Notes under the pieces: model-generated
What the model saw: only the letters and a program-made list of their open reading frames with translations
Database searches by the model: none
Told to the model about the DNA's origin: nothing
From: Streptomyces sp. NBC_01591
GTDB lineage: Bacteria; Actinomycetota; Actinomycetes; Streptomycetales; Streptomycetaceae
DNA: 64,000 bases
Direction: 5' to 3'
Assembly (NCBI RefSeq): GCF_035918155.1
Contig: NZ_CP109327.1
Span: 7,812,001-7,876,000, forward strand
Shown: positions 18,701-26,542 of the stretch, in pieces
Layout: the number at the start of each line of letters is the position of its first letter
Position numbering within the stretch: position 1 is the first letter of the stretch
Program-made: the position numbers and the translations under genes

Positions 18701-19503
18701 GTCCCGCCGACTCCGATGACCAGGACGAGCGCGAACTGCGGCAGGGTGATCAGGACGGGGGTGAACACGGAGTTCAGCCGGGCGACGCGCCGACGCCGCC
18801 CGAACAGCGCGCAGGCCAGGGCCCGGAAGCGGTTCTCGACCAGGTCCTCCCGCTGGAAGACCTTGGTGACGGGCAGTCCGGCGATGGCCTCGCCGGTGAA
18901 CGAGGTCAGGTCGGCGGCGGCCTGCTGGGACAGCCAGGTGGCCGCGTGGATCCGTCGCCGGGAACGGACCACCAGCGCACCCCCGAGCGGGACGGTGACG
19001 AGCGTCGCCAGCGCGAGCACCGGGGAGAGCACGAACATGATCACGATCTGGACCGTGACGTGGCACACGGCCGCGGCCGCCTGCGGGGCCAGGGCCAGCA
19101 GCGACTGGATCACCTGCAGATCGGTGACCGACCGCGACACGACCTCGCCCCGCCGCAACGCGTCCTGCTGCTCACCGGAGTAGCGGCACAAGGACGACAG
19201 CAGAGCCACCCGCAGCTCGTGCTGCACCCGCGTCGCCAAGCGGCTCGCGGTCGCGCGCTGGCCGAACTGGGCGACGAACCTGAGGACGGCGGCGACCATG
19301 AGCAGGACGAGCGCATCGAGGGCGACCGCCCGGCCGGTGGCCAGCCCGTCGACCACGGATCCGATCACCAGCGGCGTGGTGAGATCGATTCCGGTGCCGA
19401 CCAGCGCGAGCACCACGGCGCAGACCGTCGCCCGCCGCTCGGCGGCACACGACACGATCAGCCGCGTCGTCCACGACGGCGACCCCTGCAGTTCTGTACG
19501 CAT
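15736..19503 (-). CDS. fused ABC exporter (TMD-NBD-TMD-NBD) with one degenerate ATPase site
   Basis: At 1255 aa it contains two complete ABC half-transporters in one chain. NBD1 has Walker A GRAGSGKS (about 376-383) and signature LSGGERQ, but Walker B runs LLVLDDATSALD, with Asp in place of the catalytic Glu, and the H-loop His is absent (VVVTGRRR). NBD2 is canonical except for signature LSAGQRQ, with GPTGAGKST, LLLLDEATGALD and LVAHRL. This asymmetry is known from heterodimeric drug exporters. Two low-complexity repeats lie in the second half. The start at 19503 begins MRTELQGSPSW. It probably exports the finished nucleoside and may also give resistance. Confidence 0.88.
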   Translation of the reverse strand: MRTELQGSPSWTTRLIVSCAAERRATVCAVVLALVGTGIDLTTPLVIGSVVDGLATGRAVALDALVLLMVAAVLRFVAQFGQRATASRLATRVQHELRVALLSSLCRYSGEQQDALRRGEVVSRSVTDLQVIQSLLALAPQAAAAVCHVTVQIVIMFVLSPVLALATLVTVPLGGALVVRSRRRIHAATWLSQQAAADLTSFTGEAIAGLPVTKVFQREDLVENRFRALACALFGRRRRVARLNSVFTPVLITLPQFALVLVIGVGGTMTLRGDIGVGTFVVFATYLLTMTGLVRLLAGVVSALALARSSADRIHAIIDSGGHEPDTVGDGSRTGRGGSLGVVLSDVGLTLGPEARDVLRGMSLTVAPGECLGVAGRAGSGKSVLGLLLQGQYRHSSGQVELLDRAGGSRAAAPGDPDAVLVTQEPFLFSGTIRDNILLGREFRGDRYASAVADAAVDTMLDRLPDGDRTHVGEGGARLSGGERQRIALARALYNSPGLLVLDDATSALDTLTEARVLDALRRRLRGGCTVVVTGRRRVVLSLADRIAVVEGGRVVEHGGAADLMERSVRLKALMGEETGTPTLGADEIAGGERDACEAPSANGGPGRARAGNQGDSAAALGAYAARPPEVVDEPTESDLRSGRRDGPFGFGEALRPVRLLALAAVVCIGVEVVAAVTLPAVARAVLGRSAEGDATAVGALFALGLAVTAVSWAAGWGTIRTTTQVCDRVLFAVRLRCFRHIQRLPLPYVDRVRSGGLLTRMTADIDSLSAFVQTGLLSLVVNLLLVLGVGLVVVWIAPGYWLVLAGAGGVVLVGAAVFQRVVSRSYPRARELLAAVNADLHEKAHGIRTAQIFRCTGRIVAEFAEKSAAYRDERQVGQRAVAWFFPLVALTIDVALICVLLPAAADGLPRAGVSDSGTVSDSGTVTDSGTVTALILYLSMLYYPIQQIATVYDSAQQARVGVRRVNGLLSEPTEEPVGKTVGKAVGEAVGGAPAGASRVGADIRFDRVGFKYREDAPYSLLDIVLDIPPGTSLAVVGPTGAGKSTIIKLLARFYRPQRGAIRVGGVDVDAIPLRDYRLRTAIVPQEAHLFSGSVGENIAFGRPGASPAEIMEIVRSFGVSELIDSLPGGLDYDIGPRGAALSAGQRQVVAVLRALVSCPELLLLDEATGALDLESERSVVNALRGDRSGRKTVLVAHRLATAAQADVIAVVERGRLLEVGGHESLLGSGGLYAELWAASGHDGATIDRERGGRT
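16708..16761. repeat. three 18-bp tandem repeats inside the ABC exporter gene
   Basis: The unit GACGGTCCCGCTGTCGGA (last base T in the first copy) occurs three times head to tail. On the coding strand it encodes repeated SDSGTV/TDSGTV between two membrane helices of the second half. A further 12-bp repeat, unit near CCTTCCCGACCG, lies at about 16528-16575 and encodes VGKTVGKAVGEAVG before NBD2. Slipped-strand expansion is likely. Confidence 0.85.
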
Positions 19504-19523
19504 TCCCCGTCGCCCCCGCTCCT

Positions 19524-20999
19524 CTACCGGCCGGCTGCCGCGTGGTCGTCGTCCAGGGGCCACTCGGCGGTTTCCACCCGCGGTTCCCGGCCGATGCGGA
19601 CGAGCTTCTCCGCGGCGCCGTCGTACACGGGCCAGGGGACACCGCCGGTCGACGGGCCCCTCCCACGGGCGAAGTCCACCAGCGCCCCCTGGACGTGGCG
19701 GGCCACCGTGATGTCCGCCTCCGACGCGGCCCCGGGGGCGGAGAGGTCGAGCAGCAGCGATGCGAGGTCCATGCCGTGCAACGCGCGGTCGGCGTCGGCG
19801 AAGCTGTGGTTCGAGGGGACGTGGTCGTACACCTGGTACCAGCACCGGCCGCTGCCCGACGCGGCCTTCGTCCGCAGCAGGTCATGCGACGGGCGCAGGA
19901 ACAACTCCGCGTTGATGAACCGCTCGTGGTCGGTTCCGTACCGCGCCGTCCGTGCCGCCCCGGCCCTGGCGCCTCGCGCCACCACGCGCGCCCCGCCCGG
20001 CATCAGTCGGTCCCACAGACCGGCCTCGTTCGCCGTGTTGGACACCAGGAGGTCGACCTTGCCGGCCGCCCCCGCCCCGATGGCCTCGATCGGGGGACGG
20101 GACAGGTGCACGCCATCCACGACATCCCGGTAGTGCACGATCTCGTGCCGCCTGAGCAGGCGTTCGTGCGCCACCTTCAGGTGCACATTCGGGACGGAGA
20201 GGACTCGCTCGGGGTCGTCGACGAGGCCCGCGCACTCCAGGAACTCCCGGGCGAACCCGGTCGCCGCGTCCCGCGACACCACGTTCTCGCATCCGCCGCT
20301 GTACAGCGCGGCCCGCTCGAACAGCCCGTCGGCGGCGCCGCACCCCAGGACGGAGCCGATGTTGCGCGCCCCCGCGGACTCCCCGAACAGGGTGACGTTG
20401 GTGTCGTCGCCGCCGAAGGCCGCGATGTTCTCCTTCACCCAGGCCAGGGCGAGGAGTTGGTCCCGAAGTCTGAGGTTCGCCGTGTCCCGCCCGACCAGGT
20501 CGTCCAGGAAGAGATGACCCCAGCACCCCAGGCGGAAATTCATCGTCACCACGACGACGCCGTGGCTGCGGCTGAGCACCTCCGGGTGTCTGCCGGGCAT
20601 GTTTCCCGACCCCGCGACCTGCATGCCCGGGTGGAACCAGACGAGAACGGGAAGACCCGCGCGCCCGGGGTCCGGCGTGTACACATTGAGGTTCAGGCAG
20701 TCCTCGTGCTCCGGGTCGGCGGTGTGCGCGAAGTCGAAATCCCGCAGGGTGCCGGACGCCCTGTCGTAGACGGGCGGGAGCTGCCAGGACATGCTGCCGT
20801 GATGCAGCGCCGGCCGCACCCGGTCCCAGGGTTCCGGCCGCACAGGGCCGGCGAACCGGCCGCCTTCGGGCGGGACCGTGCCGTAGGGGACACCCCGCCA
20901 CAGGGCGAAGCCGGACGGCCGGTACTGCACCCCGCCGACCTTGCCGGCGGCGGTCGTTCGTACAACGGGGACCTTCTGCCCCTCCCGGCCGTTCCCCAT
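19524..20999 (-). CDS. type-B carboxylesterase (alpha/beta hydrolase)
   Basis: This 491-aa protein of the para-nitrobenzyl esterase family has EDCLNLNVYTPD, the oxyanion region VWFHPGM, NFRLGCWG and the nucleophile elbow TLFGESAGARN (Ser about 208). The ATG at 20999 overlaps the stop of the adenylating enzyme gene (TGATG). There is no signal peptide, so it acts in the cytoplasm. In the oxyanion segment HPGM replaces the usual HGGG, which may alter activity. Likely substrates are esters formed or removed during decoration of the nucleoside; it might work as an acyltransferase. Confidence 0.82.
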   Translation of the reverse strand: MGNGREGQKVPVVRTTAAGKVGGVQYRPSGFALWRGVPYGTVPPEGGRFAGPVRPEPWDRVRPALHHGSMSWQLPPVYDRASGTLRDFDFAHTADPEHEDCLNLNVYTPDPGRAGLPVLVWFHPGMQVAGSGNMPGRHPEVLSRSHGVVVVTMNFRLGCWGHLFLDDLVGRDTANLRLRDQLLALAWVKENIAAFGGDDTNVTLFGESAGARNIGSVLGCGAADGLFERAALYSGGCENVVSRDAATGFAREFLECAGLVDDPERVLSVPNVHLKVAHERLLRRHEIVHYRDVVDGVHLSRPPIEAIGAGAAGKVDLLVSNTANEAGLWDRLMPGGARVVARGARAGAARTARYGTDHERFINAELFLRPSHDLLRTKAASGSGRCWYQVYDHVPSNHSFADADRALHGMDLASLLLDLSAPGAASEADITVARHVQGALVDFARGRGPSTGGVPWPVYDGAAEKLVRIGREPRVETAEWPLDDDHAAAGR

Positions 21000-22063
21000 C
21001 AGTAGATCCCCTCGACTACCCGGCTGCCCTCGAACTCCGCCATCGGGACGACGTCCGCGACCGAGTCGCCCCGCCACTCCTCGCCCCGGGACACGCGCAC
21101 GGCCAGATCCCGTTCCAGGTTGTTCGGCAGGAACATGTCCCGCGTGACCGTGTGCATCAGCACCTGGCCGCGTGCCCCGTACGGCACGGGCCTGCGGGTG
21201 TCCGGGGCGACGACGCGGAGGAACAGTTCGGGGCCGACCGGGTCGAACACCGGAAGGTCGTCGTATGCCGTCGAGCGCCTGAGCAGCGCCCGGGTGCCCG
21301 TGATCGAACTCGCGTAGGTGGCGACGAAGGCGGCGTCCGGGAACACCAGTTGCGCGTACTCGTACAGCTCTTCGCGCGTCATGCGCGCCCCGCCCCAGGT
21401 GATGACCCGCACCGTGGCACGTACACGTTCCGCCAGTTCCTCGGACCGCGCCAACGCGCGCAGCAGCGGAGGGGTCACCAGCAGATGTCCGACATGCTGT
21501 GTGCGGAGCACATCCCGGGCCTGGGCCAGAACGTGCTCCACGTAGCGCTGCCGCACTTCCGCCCCGATCCCGGACTTCACCCATCGCGGATCGATGTCCA
21601 CCTGGAGGTAGGGCACGCGTAGCCGCCGCGCCCACCGCCGCTGCCAGTTCCCCGCGAGGTGGGGGCCGGTCGGGAACAGCGACAGCATGGTGTGCCCTTC
21701 GGCCTCCGGCACGTACGCGCAGTACATGTCGACCAACTGCTCGATCCGGGTTTGCGACAGGACGGCGCGCTTCGGCCTGCCGGTCGTGCCGCCGGACTCC
21801 ACCACGTAGGGCGGGGGTTCCTCCGCCAGCCCCCGGGGGACCAGGTCCTCGACCCGGACCTCGCGCAGCTCGTTCACCCGGGACGGGAACCGGCACAGGT
21901 CGTCGAAGGTGTGGATGTCGGTGACCGGGTCGAAGGGCAGCGCGTCCCGGCGTCCGAGCCAGAACCGTGACCCGGTCTTCTCGCCGAAGTGCCAGCGCAG
22001 CATCTGAGACAGGTACTCCCGCAGCTCCTGCTCGGACGCGGGCGTGGCGATTCCGTCAGACAT
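20999..22063 (-). CDS. short adenylate-forming enzyme (PaaK/EhpF-like)
   Basis: The 354-aa protein has the AMP-binding P-loop VVESGGTTGRPKRAVL (about residues 87-102) and FPTGPHLAGNW, VRVITWGGARMTREELYEY and FVATYASSITG, as in phenylacetate-CoA ligase relatives. It is shorter than PaaK (about 430-450 aa) and close to EhpF-type enzymes that activate an aryl acid without full CoA-ligase architecture. The ATG at 22063 overlaps the phosphorylase stop by 8 nt. It probably activates a carboxylic acid for amide or ester formation on the nucleoside. No carrier protein gene is nearby. Confidence 0.78.
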   Translation of the reverse strand: MSDGIATPASEQELREYLSQMLRWHFGEKTGSRFWLGRRDALPFDPVTDIHTFDDLCRFPSRVNELREVRVEDLVPRGLAEEPPPYVVESGGTTGRPKRAVLSQTRIEQLVDMYCAYVPEAEGHTMLSLFPTGPHLAGNWQRRWARRLRVPYLQVDIDPRWVKSGIGAEVRQRYVEHVLAQARDVLRTQHVGHLLVTPPLLRALARSEELAERVRATVRVITWGGARMTREELYEYAQLVFPDAAFVATYASSITGTRALLRRSTAYDDLPVFDPVGPELFLRVVAPDTRRPVPYGARGQVLMHTVTRDMFLPNNLERDLAVRVSRGEEWRGDSVADVVPMAEFEGSRVVEGIY

Positions 22064-23429
22064 GGACCATCCCCGTCCCGTCCGTGTGGACGTCCGCTTC
22101 GGACACCGGCTCCGGCTCACGCGGTACCCGGCAGTTCTCCCGGGGGCCGACCCGGACGGCCCCGGCCACCAGCTCCGCCGCCTCGCCGCTGTCGAGCCCG
22201 TCGCGGTGGAACACCTCGGCGAGGACGTCTCCCTCGGCCACACGCTCTCCCAGGTGCCTGGTGAGCCGGATTCCGGCGTGCGGGTCGATGACGTCGTCCG
22301 CGAACACCTTGCCCGCCCCCAGCTTCAGCGCGGCCCGGCCGATGTCCAGCGCCGAGACGTCGGTGACCCACCCGGCCTCCCGCGCGAGCACCGCCGTCCG
22401 CGCCCCCGGCCGGCAGTACCCGCCCCTGCCGAGCACCGGTCCGGTGTCGCCGCCCTGCGCCGTCAGCATCCGGACGAATCTCGACAGAGCGGCCCCGGAA
22501 TCGATCGCCGACCGCAGCCGGTCCCGGATCCTGCCCTCGGGTTCGTCCGGTTCGGCCACGCGGACCATCTGTACGGCGAGGGCCTCGCACTCCGCCGCCA
22601 GCCCGCGGTCACCGCTTCCGCGCAGGAACTCGACCGCTTCGTCGACCTCCGCCGCGTTGCCGACGGCCGTGCCCAGGGGGACGGAGCCGTCGCTGAGCAC
22701 CGCCCGGCAGCGCAGGCCGAACTCGCCGCCGAGCCGGACCAGAAGCCCCGCCAGCCGGCGCGCCGCCCCGAGGTCGGGAACCAGCGACCCGGCTCCGTAC
22801 CTGACGTCGAAGACGACCGCGTCGGCGTCGACCGCCACTTTCTTGCTGACGATGCTCGCGGCGATCAGTGGCGCCGACCGGACACAGCCGCTCACCGACC
22901 GCAGGTCGTACGTCGCAGTGTCACCGGGCACGAGTTCACCGGAGAAGGACCCGATGACGACGTCGTCCGCGGCGAGCCGCGCGGCCAGCTCCGCCTCGGT
23001 GAACTCGAGCCGGAGCCCCGGCACACTCTCCAGCTTGTCGATCGTGCCCCCGGCGATGCCGAGCCCGCGTCCGCTCAGCTTGCAGACCCGGACTCCGAGC
23101 GCGGCCACCAGCGGCACGACCACCAACGTCGTCTTGTCGCCGATGCCACCCGTGCTGTGCTTGTCCACGACGGTCCGCCCGCCGCGGCGGACCCTCGCCC
23201 CCCGTCGGGCCGGGCCGAGATACGCCCTGGTCAGGGCCACTGTCTCGGCGAACCGCAGCCCTCTCGCCGCAATGGTCGCCAGCCAGGAGGACAGCTGGTA
23301 GTCGGCGAGCCGGCCCGTCCGGTGGAGGCCGAGAACGGCCGACGCCCGCTCCGTGGTGAGCGTCTCGCCGTGGCGAAGCCGCTCGATGTGCTCCAGGGCG
23401 TCGTCGACGCCGAACACGTCTGTCATCAT
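22056..23429 (-). CDS. pyrimidine-nucleoside phosphorylase (LipP-like)
   Basis: This 457-aa thymidine/pyrimidine phosphorylase has the phosphate-binding signature VVDKHSTGGIGDKTTL (about 88-102) and CKLSGRGLGIAGGTIDKLES, both hallmark segments. The C-terminal domain has HAGIRLTRHLGERV. In A-90289 and caprazamycin pathways the LipP-type enzyme releases uracil from 5'-amino-5'-deoxyuridine to give 5-amino-5-deoxyribose-1-phosphate. Aminotransferase, nucleotidylyltransferase and glycosyltransferase genes directly upstream support that role here. Tandem ATGs at 23429/23426 follow a GAGGAG site. Plain salvage is an alternative function but fits the operon less well. Confidence 0.88.
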   Translation of the reverse strand: MMTDVFGVDDALEHIERLRHGETLTTERASAVLGLHRTGRLADYQLSSWLATIAARGLRFAETVALTRAYLGPARRGARVRRGGRTVVDKHSTGGIGDKTTLVVVPLVAALGVRVCKLSGRGLGIAGGTIDKLESVPGLRLEFTEAELAARLAADDVVIGSFSGELVPGDTATYDLRSVSGCVRSAPLIAASIVSKKVAVDADAVVFDVRYGAGSLVPDLGAARRLAGLLVRLGGEFGLRCRAVLSDGSVPLGTAVGNAAEVDEAVEFLRGSGDRGLAAECEALAVQMVRVAEPDEPEGRIRDRLRSAIDSGAALSRFVRMLTAQGGDTGPVLGRGGYCRPGARTAVLAREAGWVTDVSALDIGRAALKLGAGKVFADDVIDPHAGIRLTRHLGERVAEGDVLAEVFHRDGLDSGEAAELVAGAVRVGPRENCRVPREPEPVSEADVHTDGTGMVHV

Positions 23430-23436
23430 CGACTCC

Positions 23437-24711
23437 TCATCGTGCTGCGACCACTTTGCGGACCCCGGTGACCAGGTGGTCGACGAGCCGGTCCTCCTCC
23501 GCGCCGCTCAGGCACGCGGGCGGTGCGAGCAGGACTGTGCTGCCCTGCTGCCGCGTATAGGCGCCGAGGTCGTAGACCACCTGCTGGACATTCCCGGCGC
23601 AGTCGACGCCGTCGAGCTCGACGCTCAGAGCCAGACCGTGTCCGCGCACGTCGACCACACCGTCGGCACCGCGCAGCTCCCGCTCCAGCGCGCTGAGCAG
23701 CCTGGCGCCGATCGCGCGGGCCGCGGCGACGGCCCCGGTCCGGCGCATGTGCTCCAGCGTCGCGTTCGCCGCCGCGCAGGCGGCGGCCGAGGCCGACATG
23801 GTGTGGCCGTACGGCACGATGCTCCCGGCGGGAAGCCGATCGAGCACACGGTGGTCGGCCGCGACCGCGGACAACGCGCACACACCGTTGGTCAAGCCCT
23901 TGCTGAAAGCCGTGAGATCGGGGCGTACGCCGGTGTGCTCGTGCGCGAACCACGCCCCGGTCCGGCCGACGCCGGTGAACACCTCGTCCAGCACCAGCAG
24001 TGCCCCGTACTCGTCGCAGGCACGGCGGATGTCACCGAGCAGTCCCTCGGGCAGCCGGATGCCGCCACCGACGTTCAGGAACGGCTCGACGAGCACCGTG
24101 CCCGCCGCCGAACCGGCCAGGACCGTCCGTAGCTGCGCGGTGATGTGCTCACGCGCCGCTCCCGACCGCTGCTCGGCGCCGGTGAACCCGCCGAACGTCA
24201 GATGATGGACGCGCACCCCGAACCCGTCCGGTGCGCTGCTGGTCTGCGGCAGGCCGGACAGCGACTGGCACAGCGCGGTCGAGCCGTGGTAGCCGCGCTC
24301 GAAGGCGACGATGTCCGTCCGCCGGCTGTCGACCGCGGCCCAGTACCGCGAGGAGAGCCCGACGGCGAGTTCGATCGCCTCCGAACCGCTGTTGGCGAAG
24401 AAGAATCGGTCGCCGCCGTGTCCCCGGATGTCCCGGAGCCCGTCCGCGAGCCGGTGCGCGGGCTCGGTGAGCCCCTGGGCCATGTCGACGTGGGCGAGTG
24501 TCCTCAGCTGCGACAGGTGGGCGTCCACGATCGGCTCGACGCCGTGTCCGCAGAACACGTTCAGGGCGCCCGACGTCGCGTCGATCACCCGGTGCCCGCC
24601 GCGGTCGACCAGCCAGGCGCCCTGCCCGGCGACGAACGTCGGCCCGGAGTGGTCGCGGGGAGCCCGCCAGGGACGCCCAAGGGCCGATGCCACCTCTTCC
24701 CCGGAACTCAT
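23437..24711 (-). CDS. class III PLP aminotransferase (LipO-like)
   Basis: This 424-aa fold-type I enzyme has FFANSGSEAIELAV, FERGYHGST, LLVLDEVFTGVGRTG (PLP-binding Asp about 242) and AFSKGLTNG (Schiff-base Lys about 271). The proposed reaction is transamination of uridine-5'-aldehyde to 5'-amino-5'-deoxyuridine, the LipO step of aminoribosyl-glycyluridine pathways. The ATG at 24711 overlaps the glycosyltransferase stop (ATGA), and the phosphorylase that would use its product follows 7 nt downstream. A different amino acceptor cannot be excluded. Confidence 0.88.
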   Translation of the reverse strand: MSSGEEVASALGRPWRAPRDHSGPTFVAGQGAWLVDRGGHRVIDATSGALNVFCGHGVEPIVDAHLSQLRTLAHVDMAQGLTEPAHRLADGLRDIRGHGGDRFFFANSGSEAIELAVGLSSRYWAAVDSRRTDIVAFERGYHGSTALCQSLSGLPQTSSAPDGFGVRVHHLTFGGFTGAEQRSGAAREHITAQLRTVLAGSAAGTVLVEPFLNVGGGIRLPEGLLGDIRRACDEYGALLVLDEVFTGVGRTGAWFAHEHTGVRPDLTAFSKGLTNGVCALSAVAADHRVLDRLPAGSIVPYGHTMSASAAACAAANATLEHMRRTGAVAAARAIGARLLSALERELRGADGVVDVRGHGLALSVELDGVDCAGNVQQVVYDLGAYTRQQGSTVLLAPPACLSGAEEDRLVDHLVTGVRKVVAAR

Positions 24712-25856
24712 CGTTCCTCCTTCCCCTTCTCGATCCATGCGCACAGGTCGCGCGCGGTACGGCGGTATGCGTACGAGTCGAGGGGCGCGCGGTCCCCGCG
24801 CTGCCGGTGGATCGCCGCCAGAGCGTCGGCGCCCTCCTCGGGGTCGTCCGCGCCGTGGGCCAGCCCGTCCCTGGTCAACTCGTCGAACGTCGGGCCGTGC
24901 CGGTCGAGCACGGTGGGGAGGCCGAACAGCCTCGAGTCCCTGGCCCGCAGTCGCACGCAGGTGTCGTTCTCGACGCCGCGCCGACCGACGCAGATCAGCG
25001 CGGACGCGCCGGCCAGCACCCGGAAGTACTCCGCCCGACCGAGCGGGGTCCGGCGCACGGTCACGAAGTCGCCGCACCCGTGCTCCTCGACTGTGTCGAG
25101 GAGTCCGGACAGCACCACCGCGTTGTCGGCGTTCTCGCGCCCGTACAGGAACACGAGCTCCACGGGCACGCCGCGGCTCCGGGCTATCCGTACGGCGTCC
25201 AGCGCGAATACCGGGTCGAGGTACGCCCACAGGCCGCCCGACCAGACCACCCGGAACGTCCGCTCCGGGTCCGCCCCGGACAGTTCGCGCCGCGCCGCCG
25301 CGGCGGCGGACTCCGAGAACCCGATGGGGATCGTGGAGATCAGCCTGTCGAGCGCCCCCGACGCCCGCATCGCCTCCACCGTGACCCGCCCGGTGACACA
25401 GAGGTTCGCCACGAGCGTCGCCCGCTCCACGGCCGACCGGCAGGTGAAGAACGTCCCGCTCGCCAACTGGCGGCGGTACGCCTCCACCGTGTTCCGGTAG
25501 ACGTCCTCGCGGTCCGCGCTCCGTACCAGCGACGGGTACAGCGCGTGTTCGAGGGGCGGGGCGTTCTCCACGATTACCGGCTTGCCGCTGTCGACCACGG
25601 CTGACAGCCGCTCGGGGGACGGCGAGTCGAAGGAATAGACCATGTCGCTCCGCCGCAGTTCGTCGGCCCACGCCGCCTCCCGGGTCACCAGCCGGACCCC
25701 GGCACCGAGCTGCTCGGGCAGCGATCCCGGTGAGAAGACCGTGACGTCGGCGACCCGCGCGATCTCCGCGGCGAGTTCCCGCGCGCGCAGCCCGATTCCG
25801 CCGAGCGACGTCCAGTCGACGCGGTGTCCGGTGCAGTCCATCAGTACGTCGGGCAT
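24708..25856 (-). CDS. GT-B glycosyltransferase (LipN-like)
   Basis: This 382-aa protein has a GT4-like C-terminal half with VVWSGGLWAYLDPVFALDAV, a motif of GT-B enzymes that bind a nucleotide sugar, then VELVFLYGRENADN and LFGLPTVLDRHG. The proposed step is transfer of 5-amino-5-deoxyribose onto 5'-C-glycyluridine. The start at 25856 (MPDVLMDCTG) overlaps the nucleotidylyltransferase stop by 16 nt; an ATG at 25841 that overlaps the stop as TGATG is equally possible. Its placement directly after the sugar nucleotidylyltransferase gene supports the assignment. Confidence 0.78.
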   Translation of the reverse strand: MPDVLMDCTGHRVDWTSLGGIGLRARELAAEIARVADVTVFSPGSLPEQLGAGVRLVTREAAWADELRRSDMVYSFDSPSPERLSAVVDSGKPVIVENAPPLEHALYPSLVRSADREDVYRNTVEAYRRQLASGTFFTCRSAVERATLVANLCVTGRVTVEAMRASGALDRLISTIPIGFSESAAAAARRELSGADPERTFRVVWSGGLWAYLDPVFALDAVRIARSRGVPVELVFLYGRENADNAVVLSGLLDTVEEHGCGDFVTVRRTPLGRAEYFRVLAGASALICVGRRGVENDTCVRLRARDSRLFGLPTVLDRHGPTFDELTRDGLAHGADDPEEGADALAAIHRQRGDRAPLDSYAYRRTARDLCAWIEKGKEER

Positions 25857-26542
25857 CGCAGGCCCCACACATCGGACGGTCGCGTCACGTTGACGTAGCT
25901 CTCGACCTCGACGTAGGCCGCGCCGCACAGGACGCGCGCCGGGTCGGTCGCCACCGTCGGCAGCAGTTCCCGGTGGCCGGGGGAGACCATCGGCACCACC
26001 CACAGCCCGTCGAACCGGTCGAGGCCCCGCTGCGGTTTCTCCTCGCACGCCGTGATGACACCGGTCCTCCGGTCGAGCGCCACCGCGCCGTCGGCGCGCA
26101 GGACCTCGGGGTCCGTGGTCGGGTGGACCAGTGCCGACCGGCCGTGCCGCCGCGCCATGTCCATCGCCTCCGCGAAGTCGTCCGGCTCTCCGGTGGTGAA
26201 GATCTGGTCGGGGAGCACCACGGCGGTCACTCCTTCGCAGTAGGGGAGACCGGCGCGGACGGCACCGCCCAGGCCCGGTCCGTGCCGCCGCGGGTTCTGC
26301 ACGGTGAAGACCACCTCCGCGCCGCGTCCGCCCAGTTCCTCCCCGATCACGTCCATGGACCGGGCCCGGCCCGCACCGACGACGCCGACGATCCGCACCT
26401 GGGTCAGGTCGAGCGCGGTCAGCGGTTCGAGGCAGCAGTGCAGCACGGTGCGGTGCGGGCTCACGGTGTGGAGTTCCTTCGGGTACGGAGCCCCGAAGCG
26501 TGTCCCCTCCCCGGCCATCGCGACGATGACGGAGGCCCTCAT
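25841..26542 (-). CDS. sugar-1-phosphate nucleotidylyltransferase (LipM-like)
   Basis: This 233-aa enzyme has an N-terminal nucleotide-binding loop in MAGEGTRFGAPYPKELH (G-x-G-T-R plus PKEL). It continues with VAAVLPDQIF-like VVLPDQIFTTGEP, GVITACEEKPQRG and VEVESYVNV. The predicted reaction activates 5-amino-5-deoxyribose-1-phosphate to an NDP-sugar for the adjacent glycosyltransferase. The ATG at 26542 overlaps the dioxygenase stop (ATGA). It is shorter than RmlA-type enzymes (about 290 aa), consistent with the minimal catalytic fold. Confidence 0.85.
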   Translation of the reverse strand: MRASVIVAMAGEGTRFGAPYPKELHTVSPHRTVLHCCLEPLTALDLTQVRIVGVVGAGRARSMDVIGEELGGRGAEVVFTVQNPRRHGPGLGGAVRAGLPYCEGVTAVVLPDQIFTTGEPDDFAEAMDMARRHGRSALVHPTTDPEVLRADGAVALDRRTGVITACEEKPQRGLDRFDGLWVVPMVSPGHRELLPTVATDPARVLCGAAYVEVESYVNVTRPSDVWGLRCPTY

